A stretch of 64,000 nucleotides of DNA. Origin: Paraspadella gotoi. Its lineage: Eukaryota > Chaetognatha. Below, piece by piece: positions 23,600 to 36,544 of this stretch. Below the pieces are notes generated by a model. It saw only the letters and a program-made list of their open reading frames with translations. It did no database searches and had not been told where the DNA came from. Where the stretch lies: the NCBI GenBank assembly GCA_051294375.1, contig CM119268.1, forward strand, positions 4,441,162 to 4,505,161, given 5' to 3'. How positions within the stretch are numbered: position 1 is the stretch's first letter; the number at the start of each line of letters is the position of its first letter. The position numbers and the translations under genes are program-made.

Positions 23600-23812
23600 T
23601 AAGACTGAGGTTAAATATACGTAGGAAAACAATAAACGTCGTAACGACGACGAAAAAAACGACGACGAAGACGAAGACACCGACGAAGACGACGAAGACG
23701 ACGACGACAAAAATGACGACGACGACGACTAAAAGGAAAAACTCAAGGACTCGTGTCAATTTGAGGCACCTGCTTCAGCTACAACGACGACGACAACAAC
23801 AACGATAACGAC
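23600..23812 (+). CDS. Thr/Lys-rich open frame in X (fragment)
   Basis: In copy 2 a frame beginning after the AG at 23609-23610 reads RKTINVVTTTKKTTTKTK, continues as Thr/Lys repeats and ends in RTRVNLRHLLQLQ and Arg/Gln. It is carried by (ACG)n and AAG triplets. In copy 1 (12975-13190) the same piece is open in the same frame but with indels changing Thr to Asp/Glu in the middle. The unique ends make an exon plausible; the alternative is a triplet microsatellite that is open by chance. No donor was settled. Confidence 0.3.
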
Positions 23813-24774
23813 GTTCGTAGCGTTATGACCAAATAAAGAAAGTCCACATTGAAAACAAAGACCAGAACGACCGAAGGCAATCATCTGTTTCAAGCCCCTC
23901 CTCCCAATAAAACTTTTCTTAACGCGACGCCATTTTACTTTCCATTTTCCTCAGGCCCCCTTCGTCTTCCTCCTTCAACCTTTCTTATTTTTTTAATATC
24001 CTTGATTCTCTATATTTCCTATCTTCCTTAAAAGTCGGCGATCAAATCCTCTTTTCCATTTACTTTAATCTCTTCTACATAATTCATAATTCAGCACTAT
24101 TTACAAATAATAATATTGATTTTTAAGCTCGTTTTTAAAACTAAAAACTAAAATGCAAATGAGGTTTGAAGTGAGGCTCTAAAAAAATAAATGATCAATC
24201 CGAAAGTCAAAGCGGCTAAACTCCTTGGAATTCGAGTTCATTGTTCCCATAACTTCCACCTTATCTCTCCACCTTCCTCACCCCCCCTTTTCTCTTCTTA
24301 AGTATTCCACCACTTCCTCTCTTGAGAGAGCATCTCTTCTTCCCTCCCCTTCCTCTGCCTCCCCTCTTCCTCCTTCTCGCCCCCCCTTCCTTTCACTCCC
24401 TCCCCCCTGTTTCTTCTTCCCCCTCCCAACCTTCTTCCCCTCTCTCCTCCCCCCCCCTCCTCTTCTTCCCGCTTTCTCCCACTTTTCATCCTCCCTATCT
24501 CCTCTCTTGCCTCTCCCTTCTTCCTTCTCCTCCCCCTCTCTCTTCTTCCCTCCCCCTTTCCTCTCCTCTCCTCTCTTCTTCTTCTCTCCGCCCTCTTCCT
24601 CTCTCCTTCTTCAATTTCGCGAAAAAAAGTGAATGTTCGTGCGTGAAGCGAAATTCAGTTCATGAGTACCGAGCCTCGCTTTCTTTCTCTTCTCTCTCTT
24701 CTCTCTCTCTCTCACTCTCTCTCTTCTCTCTCTCTTCTCTCTTCTCTCTCTCTCTCTCTCTCCCCTTCTTACTA

Positions 24775-24799
24775 NNNNNNNNNNNNNNNNNNNNNNNNN
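24775..24799. other. 25-N gap inside X copy 2
   Basis: The matching place in copy 1 (about 14145) is continuous, so little or nothing may be missing. Confidence 0.9.
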
Positions 24800-26223
24800 A
24801 TTTTTATTCTCTTAATCTTTCTCTTATCTCTCTGTTCTCCCTCTTTATTTCTGTCTCTTCCTTTTACTTTCTTCCTTTTCTTTTTCTTTTCACCTTCCTT
24901 TCCCTTTCTTTAGGTTTTCCTTATTTACCACTCTAGCCTACTTTTTGCTTATTATCCTTTTTTTAACGTTCCTCCTCTATGAAAAAAGCGAGAAAAAAAA
25001 GGTTATATGTACCTCGTTATTTAAATATAGAAAGATCGCAAGCAATCAAGTTGAAACCGAATGACAACCAATCTAGTGGTCAAACAAATAGCATTTGGTA
25101 ACATAAAAGTTTTTAAATTAATTAAATCTGAATTAAATCTCTTGAAGATACAAGCTAAATAAACTTAATAAATGAATTAAAGCAGACAAAGTAAACAATT
25201 TAGGTGCAATAAAACCAGTATGAAATTAATCCAGTGATAAAACTCAGTGATTGAATCTCACAACAACAAAAAATTGAGGGAAATTTACGTGAGCCCAACC
25301 AGATTACGCCAAGCATCACAATATTGTAATTTGTAAATAATCAATAATTCATTTTTGCTTTATATTTCCACCTTGAATATCCTTTATTATCTTTCTATGT
25401 TCCCCTTTTTTCCCTCACTCCAGGCTCCTCCCCTTCTTTTCCCCCTTATTAGCCGCTCTCTCTCCGTCCACGCTCTCTTGAATATTTCAATCAACTATAT
25501 CGCCATTTGTTCAGAGCTTAGTCGCTCGTCCGACAGAGGGGGGAGGAAGGAGGAGGAGGGGTAAGAGGAGGAGAAGCCGGAGGAGGCATATATAGCTAAA
25601 CCCTGTTTGAGAGTGTGATTCGACTGCCTCCAACTGGTCGATTATATCATGACTGATGAATTCACCCTCCTCGTTTGCTAATAAATACACTCCTCTACTT
25701 TTGAGCATCTTTCTATTCCTCCTCCGGCGCCTGAAAAACAGGTGTGTCTCTGAAAAATAGGAGTGTATTTACAAGTAAATGAGGAGCATGAATTCATAAA
25801 ATTATGAAATCATGATTTTATTAGTAAGTTAGTGGTAGTCGAATCATAGTCAAAAACAGCGCTTTACTATAAGTGGGAGCAGGAAGAGGAGGAGGAAGAA
25901 GAGGAGGAGTATTTTTTTTTCTCAAACGAAAAAAAACGAGGGAAAATGGGATTAGAACGAAAATCGGAGTCAAGAGAAACACAGTGACGCGTTATCGGAA
26001 ATAGTTACGGGCATTGATCCACGTTTAGAAGACGTTAACAAAATTAAAGAAGAAATAACGGCTGAACAAGAAAAAAATTCTCTTGGATGTATTTTATATA
26101 TTTAAAAATATGTTTAAACTCAACGTTTAAAATAAAGAAAATTACCTTAATGAGTTTGAAAAAAGAGGCTTTAGGTAATTTTCAAGGAAAAAGACGTCAC
26201 AGTCGATAATTCACGAGGAAACA

Positions 26224-26235
26224 GTGAATCGTGAC

Positions 26236-26292
<57 letters not shown>

Positions 26293-26343
26293 TTGACGAG
26301 GAAACGCGATGAGAAACATGGCGGAAATGCCGATGGTGATGAG

Positions 26344-26381
<38 letters not shown>

Positions 26382-26469
26382 AATCGCAGACAGAAAACCG
26401 TTATCGACATTTTTTCACGACGACAACCCAGAAAGCGAGGGAAAAAGTGCGTGTGTGCATCAAAGCTAG
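26224..26469 (+). CDS. Acidic poly-Asp exon in X copy 2
   Basis: A (GAC)n array followed by VDEETR, one apparent frameshift, then RDEKHGGNADGDE, a dozen Asp, and EIADRKPLSTFFHDDNPESE down to a TAG at 26467-26469. The unique flanks keep the acidic, hydrophilic character in the Asp frame, which favours coding over a chance microsatellite. Copy 1 (15545-15782) has the same sequence, but indels throw the Asp frame into Thr. A disordered acidic segment is the likely product; function unknown. Confidence 0.4.
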
Positions 26470-26908
26470 AGAAGAGAGAGAGAGAGGAGAGAGAGCGAGA
26501 GAGAGAGAGAAGAGAGAGAGAGAAGAGAGAGAGAGAGAGCAAAATCGACCCAAATCACATCGTACGATATACCATGCATGAATTCGATGATTTAAATATG
26601 ATTAATAAAAAAAAACTTGGGGAGTAGTATAGTTGTAGAGGAAAGAGACGAGAGAGAGAGAGAGGAATTGAGGGAAAGTCAGGAATACAAAGAAAGAAGA
26701 GAGAGAGAGAGAGGAGAGAGAGAGAGAAGAGAAGAGAGAGAGACGAGAGAGAGAGAGAGAGAGCAGAGAGTGAGAGAGAGAGTAACAACCTCGGATGGCC
26801 TTTTATGGTCGTAATACGTCACCCGCCGGGAGGATGACGCCGAGTTTCCGCCTTCTTTGTGTTTACGGTCAGATTCGTTTGGAAAATTGAAGGAAAGTCC
26901 GGAAAAAC

Positions 26909-26949
<41 letters not shown>

Positions 26950-27775
26950 AAGTGAATATTTAAGTTAATCCAATATTTTGTTATATAAGATGACAAAACT
27001 GAACCAAATATAACTTAAAATGTACATTTGTTCTCTTTATTTTAGCGATAAGTCGCTTTACTCTTTGTTTATAATTTTTCACTAACGAACACAAAACTCG
27101 TCAATTTCGCTTTTTCCTGTGATCTCACTTTTCCCAAAGTCATTCACGTGAAAGGAAACTCCTTTATTCTCACCAACTGCGCAATTCGAGTTCATTTTTT
27201 TGCGGCTCTTTTTATTCGCTAGACGAGAATAAATAAGATCATTATCAGTCTGTCTCTCTTTCTGTCTGTCTGTATATATATCCTTTTATGTAGTTAAATA
27301 TTGATAAGCTGAAAAAGGAAAAGCATTCAATATCATACATTGCCTAAATAATGGGCTTTGATAAAGAAAAAAAAAAGAGGCTAACGGAAAGATAATACGA
27401 GGAGAAAGGAAAAACAAACGGAATAAAAAAAAGAAGATATTTTTATCAAATCTAACTGACAGAAAAAACGAAAAACCTATAGCAAAGAGGAGAATAGGAA
27501 ATTATGCGTGAAATAAATAAAGCAAATATGACAATTCAATTCAATTCCATTACATCTAATTCTGTCTGGATTCGAATCACATTTTGCAACGAAAAATGCC
27601 TTATCGACGAGTCAAAACTCTTTCACAATCCTCTTCCACGTTTCGTGAATCCTGCTTCGATCCTCTGCCGCTTTTTCCCCTCCTCAGCGATTCCCTTTTA
27701 TCTTTCGCCGAACCCCATTCCTCGATGCCATTTTGTTTTTTTTTTCGTCTCCGAGCGACGAGTGAATTATTTCAG

Positions 27776-27895
27776 ACGCTGGCGGCGAAACCCATTAAAA
27801 CGCAAATTACGACGACGAAACAAAAGACGTCGCTCGGAAAAAAAAAGGGGACGGTGAGGAAAAAGAAGGAAGGTTCTACTGTGAAGAAAACATAG
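27776..27895 (+). CDS. Lys-rich terminal exon in X copy 2
   Basis: The acceptor GAATTATTTCAG ends at 27775, and the exon opens in phase 0: TLAAKPIKTQITTTKQK, then SLGKKKGTVRKKKEGS and VKKT before TAG. It is 40 codons with stop and strongly basic, with a Thr-Thr-Thr on an ACG triplet run. Copy 1 has the same acceptor and stop (17026-17145), but indels give a mixed frame. The opposite strand is also open for part of the length. The acceptor and the C-terminal composition make this one of the better exon calls in X. Confidence 0.5.
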   Translation, partial: TLAAKPIKTQITTTKQKTSLGKKKGTVRKKKEGSTVKKT

Positions 27896-28365
27896 TTAAG
27901 AGATTTTTTTTTGGTCGTTGTGGAAGTCGGTCTGTCCCTCTTCTCGATCCGATTGTCCTTATGTCTGTTCTTTCCGTCTTGTAAGTCAATCAAATTTGGC
28001 TTTACCATTTTTTATTGAAAGATTTTCATTGATTTCAATTTTTTTTAATTTGCAATTTTTTTTTCAATTTTTCAATTTCCGATTTAAACTAAAATGAGCA
28101 GATATGAAAAATCCAGGTATTAATCATTTCATAACCAAAGTAGAGTTAAAAAAAGGCAACAAGATCAGAACGAGGACCGACTAAACAATTAAACATTTCC
28201 CGTTTTGAGAACAAAAAATTGCAATAAAGCGACAACGACGATAATAAATCGTCGCGGAAATCCTGCCAAACGACAGCGACCGTCTCTTTTTTTCCTGTCG
28301 TCACAATTTCGAGTCAAAACAAACAAATTTGAACTCGGTCCTTTTTTTTCTTTTTTTCTTCTGTC

Positions 28366-28421
<56 letters not shown>

Positions 28422-28454
28422 CTCTCTCTCGCTCTCTCTCTTCTTTTTTTTTGT

Positions 28455-28605
28455 CATTTTGTCAGGAAGAAAAGGCATCAGCTGTTTTTCCGTTGAAGAG
28501 CGAAAACAAATTCCGTGCCTCTTCGCTAAATCGTCGTCGACGTCGTCGTGGTCGTCGTCTTCGTCTTCATAATCGTCGTCGTCATTGTGCCTCTCTCTCC
28601 TTCGT
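28455..28605 (-). CDS. Acidic exon on the minus strand of X copy 2
   Basis: On the minus strand an acceptor is seen in copy 5 (CTGACAG, exon from 54650). There it leads to DEGRERHNDDDDYEDEDDD, more Asp, then LAKRHGICFRSSTEKQLMPF and LPDK. The same piece is at 28455-28605 and 17690-17820 with small frame damage. The unique half after the Asp run is well conserved between copies. The + strand reading is Ser/Arg/Val repeats and less convincing. Its orientation is opposite to the other X exons, so either two genes overlap in X or this is a chance frame. Confidence 0.35.
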
Positions 28606-29724
28606 CTGTCGAGTGAATCAAATTTTGTAAATTGCGTTGAGAAGAAAAGAAAAAAAAAAGTAAATAAACAGAGGACGTCGTGGAAATTGCATAATCGTCA
28701 ACGCCGACTGCAACTGTTAGGGGGCGAATCCTGCGTACCCCCTAACGGGTAGTGATGAGTGTGGGGTGACCAAAGGAGTGTCACTAAAAGTCAAGGCGTG
28801 GCAGAATGTCTCGTTCCAACCAGGGAATGATTGATCACGGGCGGCCGTGCATTGACAGTGCACCCTGGAATCTACACTGTAATAAATCAGAAGAACCACA
28901 TAACCTATCAGTAACCCAACACCTCTCCTATAATCATTAATAACTCATGATAGCTGGAAAGGAAAGACATTGAATAACAAATATCAATCAATGAATAATA
29001 AATGAATAGACACGTGGTGAAACGTTTTATTTGTTAATGAATTAATATTCAAATGAATAAAAGTCCAATGATGAATCTTCACGAAAGTTTCTTCCCGACA
29101 CAACAAGGACAACAACAAAGAACAAACGACGACGACGACAAAAATGAAACGAGAGCAACAATCACAACAAAGACGACAACAAAAACAACAATAAGAGGCG
29201 AGGCGAGGAACTGACCACGCGTCGCTTAGATTCTAAAAATAGAAAGAAAAAGTGAGTTTTCGCTCGACTTTATGGAACTGGGTCATGGTTTAAGATTCCC
29301 TGGAGGGCGGCGTAGGGAGGCTGTAAGGATAATTACTAGAATGGACATCATGACAAATTTCTCCCTGTCTCTCTAACAAGCAAAACAACTTGGGGGGGGG
29401 GTAGGAGCCCCTGTTCAGAATACGTAATTATAAAATATGACTAAATTGTTTAATAAACCAAAAGCGAATAATGTTGAATGATACTATGATTTTCGTTAAT
29501 TGTATTTCAAAAGCACATATATTTAAGATTTACTTAGCATTTTTTTTAATGTTTAAAACAATAAAAATGTTTCCGAGATGTCACGAGGGAAGCATAAAAT
29601 ATTTTTCACTTAAAATCGTACTCGTTCTTCGAAAGCTGAAAAAACCATTTGGTTGTCAAGTTTTTGAAAAAAAAAGTGGAGAAAAAATATATGAAAAGAG
29701 AAAGAAAGAAAGAAAGAAAGAAAG

Positions 29725-29749
29725 NNNNNNNNNNNNNNNNNNNNNNNNN
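29725..29749. other. 25-N gap inside X copy 2
   Basis: It sits between (AAAG)n and (GA)n; copy 1 is continuous there (about 18890). Confidence 0.9.
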
Positions 29750-29774
29750 AGAGAGAGAGAGAGAGAGGAGAGAG

Positions 29775-29827
<53 letters not shown>

Positions 29828-29857
29828 AGAGAGGAGAGAGAGGAGAGAGAGAGAGAG

Positions 29858-29894
<37 letters not shown>

Positions 29895-30397
29895 AGAGAC
29901 ACAGCTTGGCATGCAGTCAAGTTTAATGGGCGTCCAAAGGTCTCCAGCTTCACGGACAAACTCAAGGTTTGCTTCCGCGAGACGATTTTCAACTTGAGAC
30001 TTCTAACCAAGCAATCATGGTTTTAACATTAAAGCAAGTTATTCTTGTTTTTTTTTCACGAAAAAAGATGAGGAAGTAGAACCAAGACAGTTTGATTAAA
30101 TTGTCAACCTTTATCATAATTAATTAATTGTCCTAATTTAAAGAATGTGATCGATGCCTAAATTTTTATCGCTCGATCATTAACCTCAACTCCAGAACCG
30201 CAATCGGAAAATTGGCCGAGAATTCTCGGTGACTGACTGATTCGCCGGAAATAATCGGCCGCGTGATCGTGAGACTCGAGGGTAAGTTAGAGACGGGGCG
30301 ACGAGTAAGTAAGTTGCGGACAGAATCGACGTGAAGTGAGATTTATTGGATTTTGGGAGGGAACAAATTTTTTGAAGCCAAAGTCGATGACAAGGAC

Positions 30398-30429
<32 letters not shown>

Positions 30430-30589
30430 CGACCGAAAAACCTTGAGTACGACAATTTGGTAGATGCTGACAGGGGTGACGCCGATAACAATGATAACGG
30501 CGCTGACAATGACAGCGACGACAACCGTAAAAAACGAGGACGTCCGCCTTCTCTCCGACCTTTGACCTCTGCCTGGTTCTTTCTCCTAG

Positions 30590-30678
<89 letters not shown>

Positions 30679-31059
30679 CTCTCCCTCTCCCTTTGTTTCC
30701 CAATTGTACAAACCCAAGGAATTTTTCCTGCTTAAAGAGCTAACATTTCTCTCGCTTTCGAAAACGATCACCCTGTATTGACCGTTCCACTTTTTCATAC
30801 GATCACCCACTAAGCCTCAAAATCAACTGACTTCACTTTTCCTCGCTTTCTTTTCTTTTTTCCCTTCTTTTTTCTTTTTCCCTCCCTTTACGACTGTCCA
30901 CCGCGAGTGAATTTTTTTCCCCCGGACAAAAGGTTCAATCACATTACCCTAGGTTTTTTTTTTTCCCGTCGGTCGTACAACCGAGAGAGACCGACCGACC
31001 GATTCAAACCACTCGATCAACTTTCGTCGAGGTGATTTTGAGGTGGGGATGGAAGAGAG

Positions 31060-31152
31060 GAAAGGGTGGCTGGTGGCAGGTGGCAGGTGGAAGGGGGAAG
31101 GTGGCAGGTGGCAGGTGGAATGGGGAAGGTGGAAGGTGGAAGGTGGAAGTGG
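31060..31152 (+). repeat. (GGTGGCA/GGTGGAA) 7-bp minisatellite in X
   Basis: Tandem seven-base units on GGTGGCA and GGTGGAA. Matching arrays in other X copies are at 20190-20275, 35615-35705 and 57118-57208, with different unit counts. Confidence 0.85.
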
Positions 31153-31756
31153 AGGACGAAGCTATTCTTCGCTTCGAGACTTGAATGGTTAATGGAGTTT
31201 GGGGAAATTAAAAGAGGTTAAGAGGGATTAGGTAAGTTGGAGGTAAGTTAGAGGCACGAGTAAAAATATATAAGAGTTTAAGAAAAAGTTGGGCTGTTTT
31301 TCCTTGCGGTTCCGTCTATTCGTCTTGTTTTAAATTAAAGTGAGAATCGACAACAGTGATCAAGTGTACTGACTACTGAGGTTCTCACAGAGAGTGGGAG
31401 TCCAGTGGGTTTTCTGAAGGTTAAGAAAGCCATGCAGCTTGAGGAGGCGTTGAGCCTTTGAAATTCGGGGCGTCCAAAACGGGATGGTGAGACTCACGGT
31501 AGCTTATGGAAGTTGTGAGCTTCCTGGTGGCTAAGGAGTGATAGAAGGTTTAGGTGACAAGTAGAATTGTGAAAATTCATTTTGGATGTGAGGTAGATAA
31601 GAGCGAGAAAGAAGTTGCGAGGCTCTGGAGGCAAAGGATGGATTTTTCCAGTTCAGATGGACTATAGGAGAGATGCGAGGTTGACTGCGGCAGAGGGACG
31701 GGTAGGGCAAAGGAGGAAAATTGTGAGGGTAAGGGGGTAAAAGTAGGTTGAGGGGT

Positions 31757-31875
31757 TGAGGAGGTTAAGGGGCAAAGTGTCACTCGGTCGAATTCGGACA
31801 ACGAAAACCGGATCTTTTTATGACCTTAACGACTCGGTCGCTTCGAGGGAGGGGGAACTTAACTTGATGAGTGTC
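31757..31875 (+). CDS. Exon-like open frame in X copy 2
   Basis: The frame reads VSLGRIRTTKTGSFYDLND then SVASREGELNLM immediately before a (CT)n tract at 31873. Copy 3 (36310-36427) has the same frame intact; copy 1 (20870-20980) lost one A and copy 5 (57830-57925) lost two bases. Codons are varied and the protein is balanced in composition, unlike repeat-encoded frames. The donor was not identified; it may lie in the CT tract. Confidence 0.35.
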
Positions 31876-31905
31876 TCTCTCTCTCTCTCTCTCTCTCTCC
31901 TCTCT

Positions 31906-31971
<66 letters not shown>

Positions 31972-32794
31972 TCCTCTCTGTAATTTTCTCCTTTTTTCCC
32001 AATTCTGATTGGCAATTTTCTCTTAAGCTTTCCGCTCTTTGTGTGATTGGCAAGAGAAATAGCTCGGTCCAAAGCTTGGCCCGAAGCAAGGATTCTCATT
32101 TCAACCAAGCTTTGGCTCTGAATTCGAGGTTTTTACGAGAGTAAACAGTGATTCGAATAGAAGAAGTTCTATCTCTCTCTCTATCTTTTTCTCTCTCTCC
32201 CTCTCTCTTTTAATCGCCTTCCATTAAACCTGACCAACGAGTATGTCCCGGTTTTTAGGTTTCAAGATTTCTTATTAGGAAACTGATGACAAGGAAAGAT
32301 AAGAAACAAAGTTAGTAAATCATTTAAGGAAAAACTCATGGATTTATAGGTCGAAATCAACACGATGTTATTCTGAGTAAATAAAGGTGACGGTGAGAAG
32401 CACGAGGGAGTCTGAATCAATGCTACTGAAACTAAGAGAGAACTAAATCTATTTATAACAGAAGACAGGATCAGAGGCAAGAGTGATTTTGACAGCTCCA
32501 TCGTTTCTGCAAGCCTATTCGTTGGTTCCGGTTCCGTCTCGGCCATTCAGCGTTCAATTAGAAATTAGGTTAGGGATTAGAGTTAAGTTATTAAAATTCC
32601 GGGATAAAGGACCAGAAAAGGAGCGTTCTGAGAAAAGAGTGCCCAAATGACCCGGAATTAGGTTAAAGCCCAAATTGTGGCCTCAAACAATTTTTTTTTT
32701 TCTTTTTTCATTTTATTCTATGAATGAATTAGTTTATGTCTGACCCGATTTTGCAGAAAATGTCGAGGCGTGATGTTGAATGAAGCGAAGTGGA

Positions 32795-32912
<118 letters not shown>

Positions 32913-33111
32913 CGACCCTAAAAATGGCTGCGACATCGAAAAAGCATGTTTTGAAGAAGAGAGATAAACTCAAGGATACGCGTTGCAATTTTTTTTATTT
33001 GCTGCCAAAGAGGCGTTTTTTTTCTCCCGCTGAGCTGCCAAAGAGGCGAGTTTTGCTGAACTTTGATTCGATTTTTTTTTTATATTAACTTTTATGATTT
33101 GGTTCATGCAG

Positions 33112-33329
33112 CTGTCGTTTCCCTCGGTTCTCTTCTCAAGATAGAGAAGGAAATGATCGGCCATGAACTTATCCATTCAGCCGCCAAAGTCTGACCTTTT
33201 TCCATTTTTGACCCACAGAGTCCAGAATCACCGCAATCACCAGAATCACCAGATTCACATTCCATCTCGCTGCACTCTGTTTTGCATGGCTGGAACCTTA
33301 ACTTACTCACCCCATATCTTACTCCATAG
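33112..33329 (+). CDS. Two-exon 3' end with HExxH and Ser-Pro repeats, X copy 2
   Basis: After the acceptor TTCATGCAG (ending 33111) the frame reads VVSLGSLLKIEKEMIGHELI, then HSAAK, to a weak donor GTCTGA at 33189. A 30-base intron-like piece ends in CACAG at 33218. The next exon continues in phase 0 as SPESPQSPESPDSHSISLHS, then VLHGWNLNLLTPYLTP and TAG. GHELIHS contains HExxH, the zinc ligand pair of many metallopeptidases, but with no other catalytic segment this may be chance. An upstream MAATSKKHVLKKRDKLK frame (32925-32975) could be a 5' exon. The minus strand is also open for 88 codons (33104-33370), so the strand is not certain. Confidence 0.45.
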
Positions 33330-33441
33330 CGACAGCCTTTCATTTTTGATAACTTACACATCGCTGCCATGACCCTACCATACCTTTACCTCACCCAAGC
33401 TTCGCCTCAGTATTTTTTGCCTCAACAAAATCGTTACAGTT

Positions 33442-33472
<31 letters not shown>

Positions 33473-33550
33473 AACTTTCCTTTTTTCATTTTCTTTTTTT
33501 TTTCCTCGCCTTTTTTGTCGCGTCTCTCCCGATAAATGCTTTTGCCAACC

Positions 33551-33649
<99 letters not shown>

Positions 33650-33751
33650 TGTTCTTTTCCTTCCCCCATACATATCGAGCACAAACAGAATTTTAATTCT
33701 CTCTATATTCCACTGGCGCCAATTCAACTTAAGATGTTGTCGCCGTATTCT

Positions 33752-33782
<31 letters not shown>

Positions 33783-34380
33783 GACGTTCCCCTATTTCAG
33801 TGGAATGAAATCAATACTTTTTTTGTAAGTTTTTTTTTTTAAATGCGAAAGAATTTAAGCGAATATAAATATAATTTTTGTAACATTTTTTTAAAAAAAC
33901 TGTTGTTTTATTAAAAGACCGACTAATTACGTAGCTTATGTTTGAGGGAGGAAATTTGTGAAAGTTTGAATAAAAATGTTTAGATGTGTAAGTCCCAGCT
34001 TGAAGTGAAAAGCTCCGCCTTGGGGTCAAAGATCAGTCGGTAAGGACAGAGGACTTAATTGGGATTCAGGATCCTTTGATTTTTTGTAAATAATCTGAAA
34101 ACTGCTTCTCCTGTGGAAAACACTCAACGTAGACTTAACCTTCATCCATCCAATTAAACATGTGTGTCTATCTCATTTCCACGACTAAGGTTTCAGATTA
34201 ATGCTCGGAAACCTGTTTGCCCCAGTAAATTTTTTTTCTCAAGAGAGATCCATCTCCATCTTTTGTTCTCTTTTACGAAGGTGCCCCTTTCAAGTCATAT
34301 TCAGAATTAAGTTTGTTTTTAGGTTTGATAATTAGGTTTAGGGCTTAGGGATACGGAGTAGGATAGATCTCTTCTCTTTT

Positions 34381-34414
<34 letters not shown>

Positions 34415-34864
34415 AGCTTGGCATGCAGTCAAGTTTAATGGCGTCCAAAGGTCTCCAGCTTCACGGACAAACTTCAAGGTTTGCTTCCGCGAGACGATTT
34501 TCAACTTGAGACTTCTAACCAAGCAATCATGGTTTTAACATTAAAGCAAGTTATTCTTGTTTTTTTTTCACGAAAAAAGATGAGGAAGTAGAACCAAGAC
34601 AGTTTGATTAAATTGTCAACCTTTATCATAATTAATTAATTGTCCTAATTTAAAGAATGTGATCGATGCCTAAATTTTTATCGCTCGATCATTAACCTCA
34701 ACTCCAGAACCGCAATCGGAAAATTGGCCGAGAATTCTCGGTGACTGACTGATTCGCCGGAAATAATCGGCCGCGTGATCGTGAGACTCGAGGGTAAGTT
34801 AGAGACGGGGCGACGAGTAAGTAAGTTGCGGACAGAATCGACGTGAAGTGAGATTTATTGGATT

Positions 34865-34909
34865 TTGGGAGGGAACAAATTTTTTGAAGCCAAAGTCGAT
34901 GACAAGGAC

Positions 34910-34941
<32 letters not shown>

Positions 34942-35074
34942 CGACGAAAACCTTGAGTACGACAATTTGGTAGATGCTGACAGGGGTGACGCCGATAACA
35001 ATGATAACGGCGCTGACAATGACAGCGACGACAACCGTAAAAACGAGGACGTCCGCCTTCTCTCCGACCTTTGA
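34865..35074 (+). CDS. Acidic Asp/Asn-rich exon in X copy 3
   Basis: The frame contains KFFEAKVDDKDDDDEDE, six Asp, then ENLEYDNLVDADRGDADNN and GADNDSDDNRKNEDVRLL to a TGA at 35072-35074. Non-repeat codons inside and after the (GAC)n array keep a consistent Asp/Asn/Glu bias, as expected of a disordered acidic protein. Copy 2 (30363-30570) and copy 5 (56385-56580) have indels that break it, and in copy 1 (19490-19690) much of the triplet run is altered. The N-terminal boundary is uncertain. No family recognised; acidic matrix or calcium-binding proteins would look like this but nothing proves it. Confidence 0.45.
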
Positions 35075-35122
35075 CCTCTGCCTGGTTCTTTTCTCCTAGA
35101 TTGTTTCTCTCTCTCTCTCTCT

Positions 35123-35201
<79 letters not shown>

Positions 35202-36427
35202 CTCCCTCTCCCTTTGTTTCCCAATTGTACAAACCCAAGGAATTTTTCCTGCTTAAAGAGCTAACATTTCTCTCGCTTTCGAAAACGATCACCCTGTATT
35301 GACCGTTCCACTTTTTCATACGATCACCCACTAAGCCTCAAAATCAACTGACTTCACTTTTCCTCGCCTTCTTTCTTTTTCCCTCTTTTTTCTTTTTCCC
35401 TCTTTTTTCTTTTTCCCTCTTTTTTCTTTTTCCCTCCCTTTACGACTGTCGACCGCGAGTGAATTTTTTTTCCCCCGGACAAAAGGTTCAATCACATTAC
35501 CCTAGGTTTTTTTTTTTCCGTCGGTCGTACAACCGAGAGAGACCGACCGACCGATTCAACCACTCGATCAACTTTCGTCGAGGTGATTTTGAGGTGGGGA
35601 TGGGAAGAGAGGAAAGGGGTGGCTGGTGGCAGGTGGCAGGTGGAAGGGGGAAGGTGGCAGGTGGCAGGTGGAATGGGGAAGGTGGAAGGTGGAAGGTGGA
35701 AAGTGGAGGACGAAGCTATTCTTCGCTTCGAGACTTGAATGGTTAAATGGAGTTTGGGGAAATTAAAAGAGGTTAAGAGGGATTAGGTAAGTTGGAGGTA
35801 AGTTAGAGGCACGAGTAAAAATATATAAGAGTTTAAGAAAAGTTGGGCTGTTTTTCCTTGCGGTTCCGTCTATTCGTCTTGTTTAAAATTAAAGTGAGAA
35901 TCGACAACAGTGATCAAGTGTACTGACTACTGAGGTTCTCACAAGAGAGTGGGAGTCCAGTGGGTTTTCTGAAGGTTAAGAAAGCCATGCAGCTTGAGGG
36001 AGGCGTTGAGCCTTTGAAATTCGGGGCGTCCAAAACGGGATGGTGAGACTCACGGTAGCTTATGGAAGTTGTGAGCTTCCTGGTGGCTAAGGAGTGATAG
36101 AAGGTTTAGGTGACAAGTAGAATTGTGAAAATTCATTTTGGATGTGAGGTAGATAAGAGCGAGAAAGAAGTTGCGAGGCTCTGGAGGCAAAGGATGGATT
36201 TTTCCAGTTCAGATGGACTATAGGAGAGATGCGAGGTTGACTGCGGCAGAGGGACGGGTAGGGCAAAGGAGGAAATTGTGAGGGTAAGGGGGTAAAAGTA
36301 GGTTGAGGGGTTGAGGGAGGTTAAGGGGGCAAAGTGTCACTCGGTCGAATTCGGACAACGAAAACCGGATCTTTTTATGACCTTAACGACTCGGTCGCTT
36401 CGAGGGAGGGGGAACTTAACTTGATGA

Positions 36428-36544
<117 letters not shown>

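Noticed and set aside
33104-33370. An 88-codon minus-strand frame with ATG, Cys-rich in the middle
   Set aside because: Kept only as an alternative: it is the complement of the Ser-Pro exon, and the plus-strand reading has splice sites and an in-frame stop.
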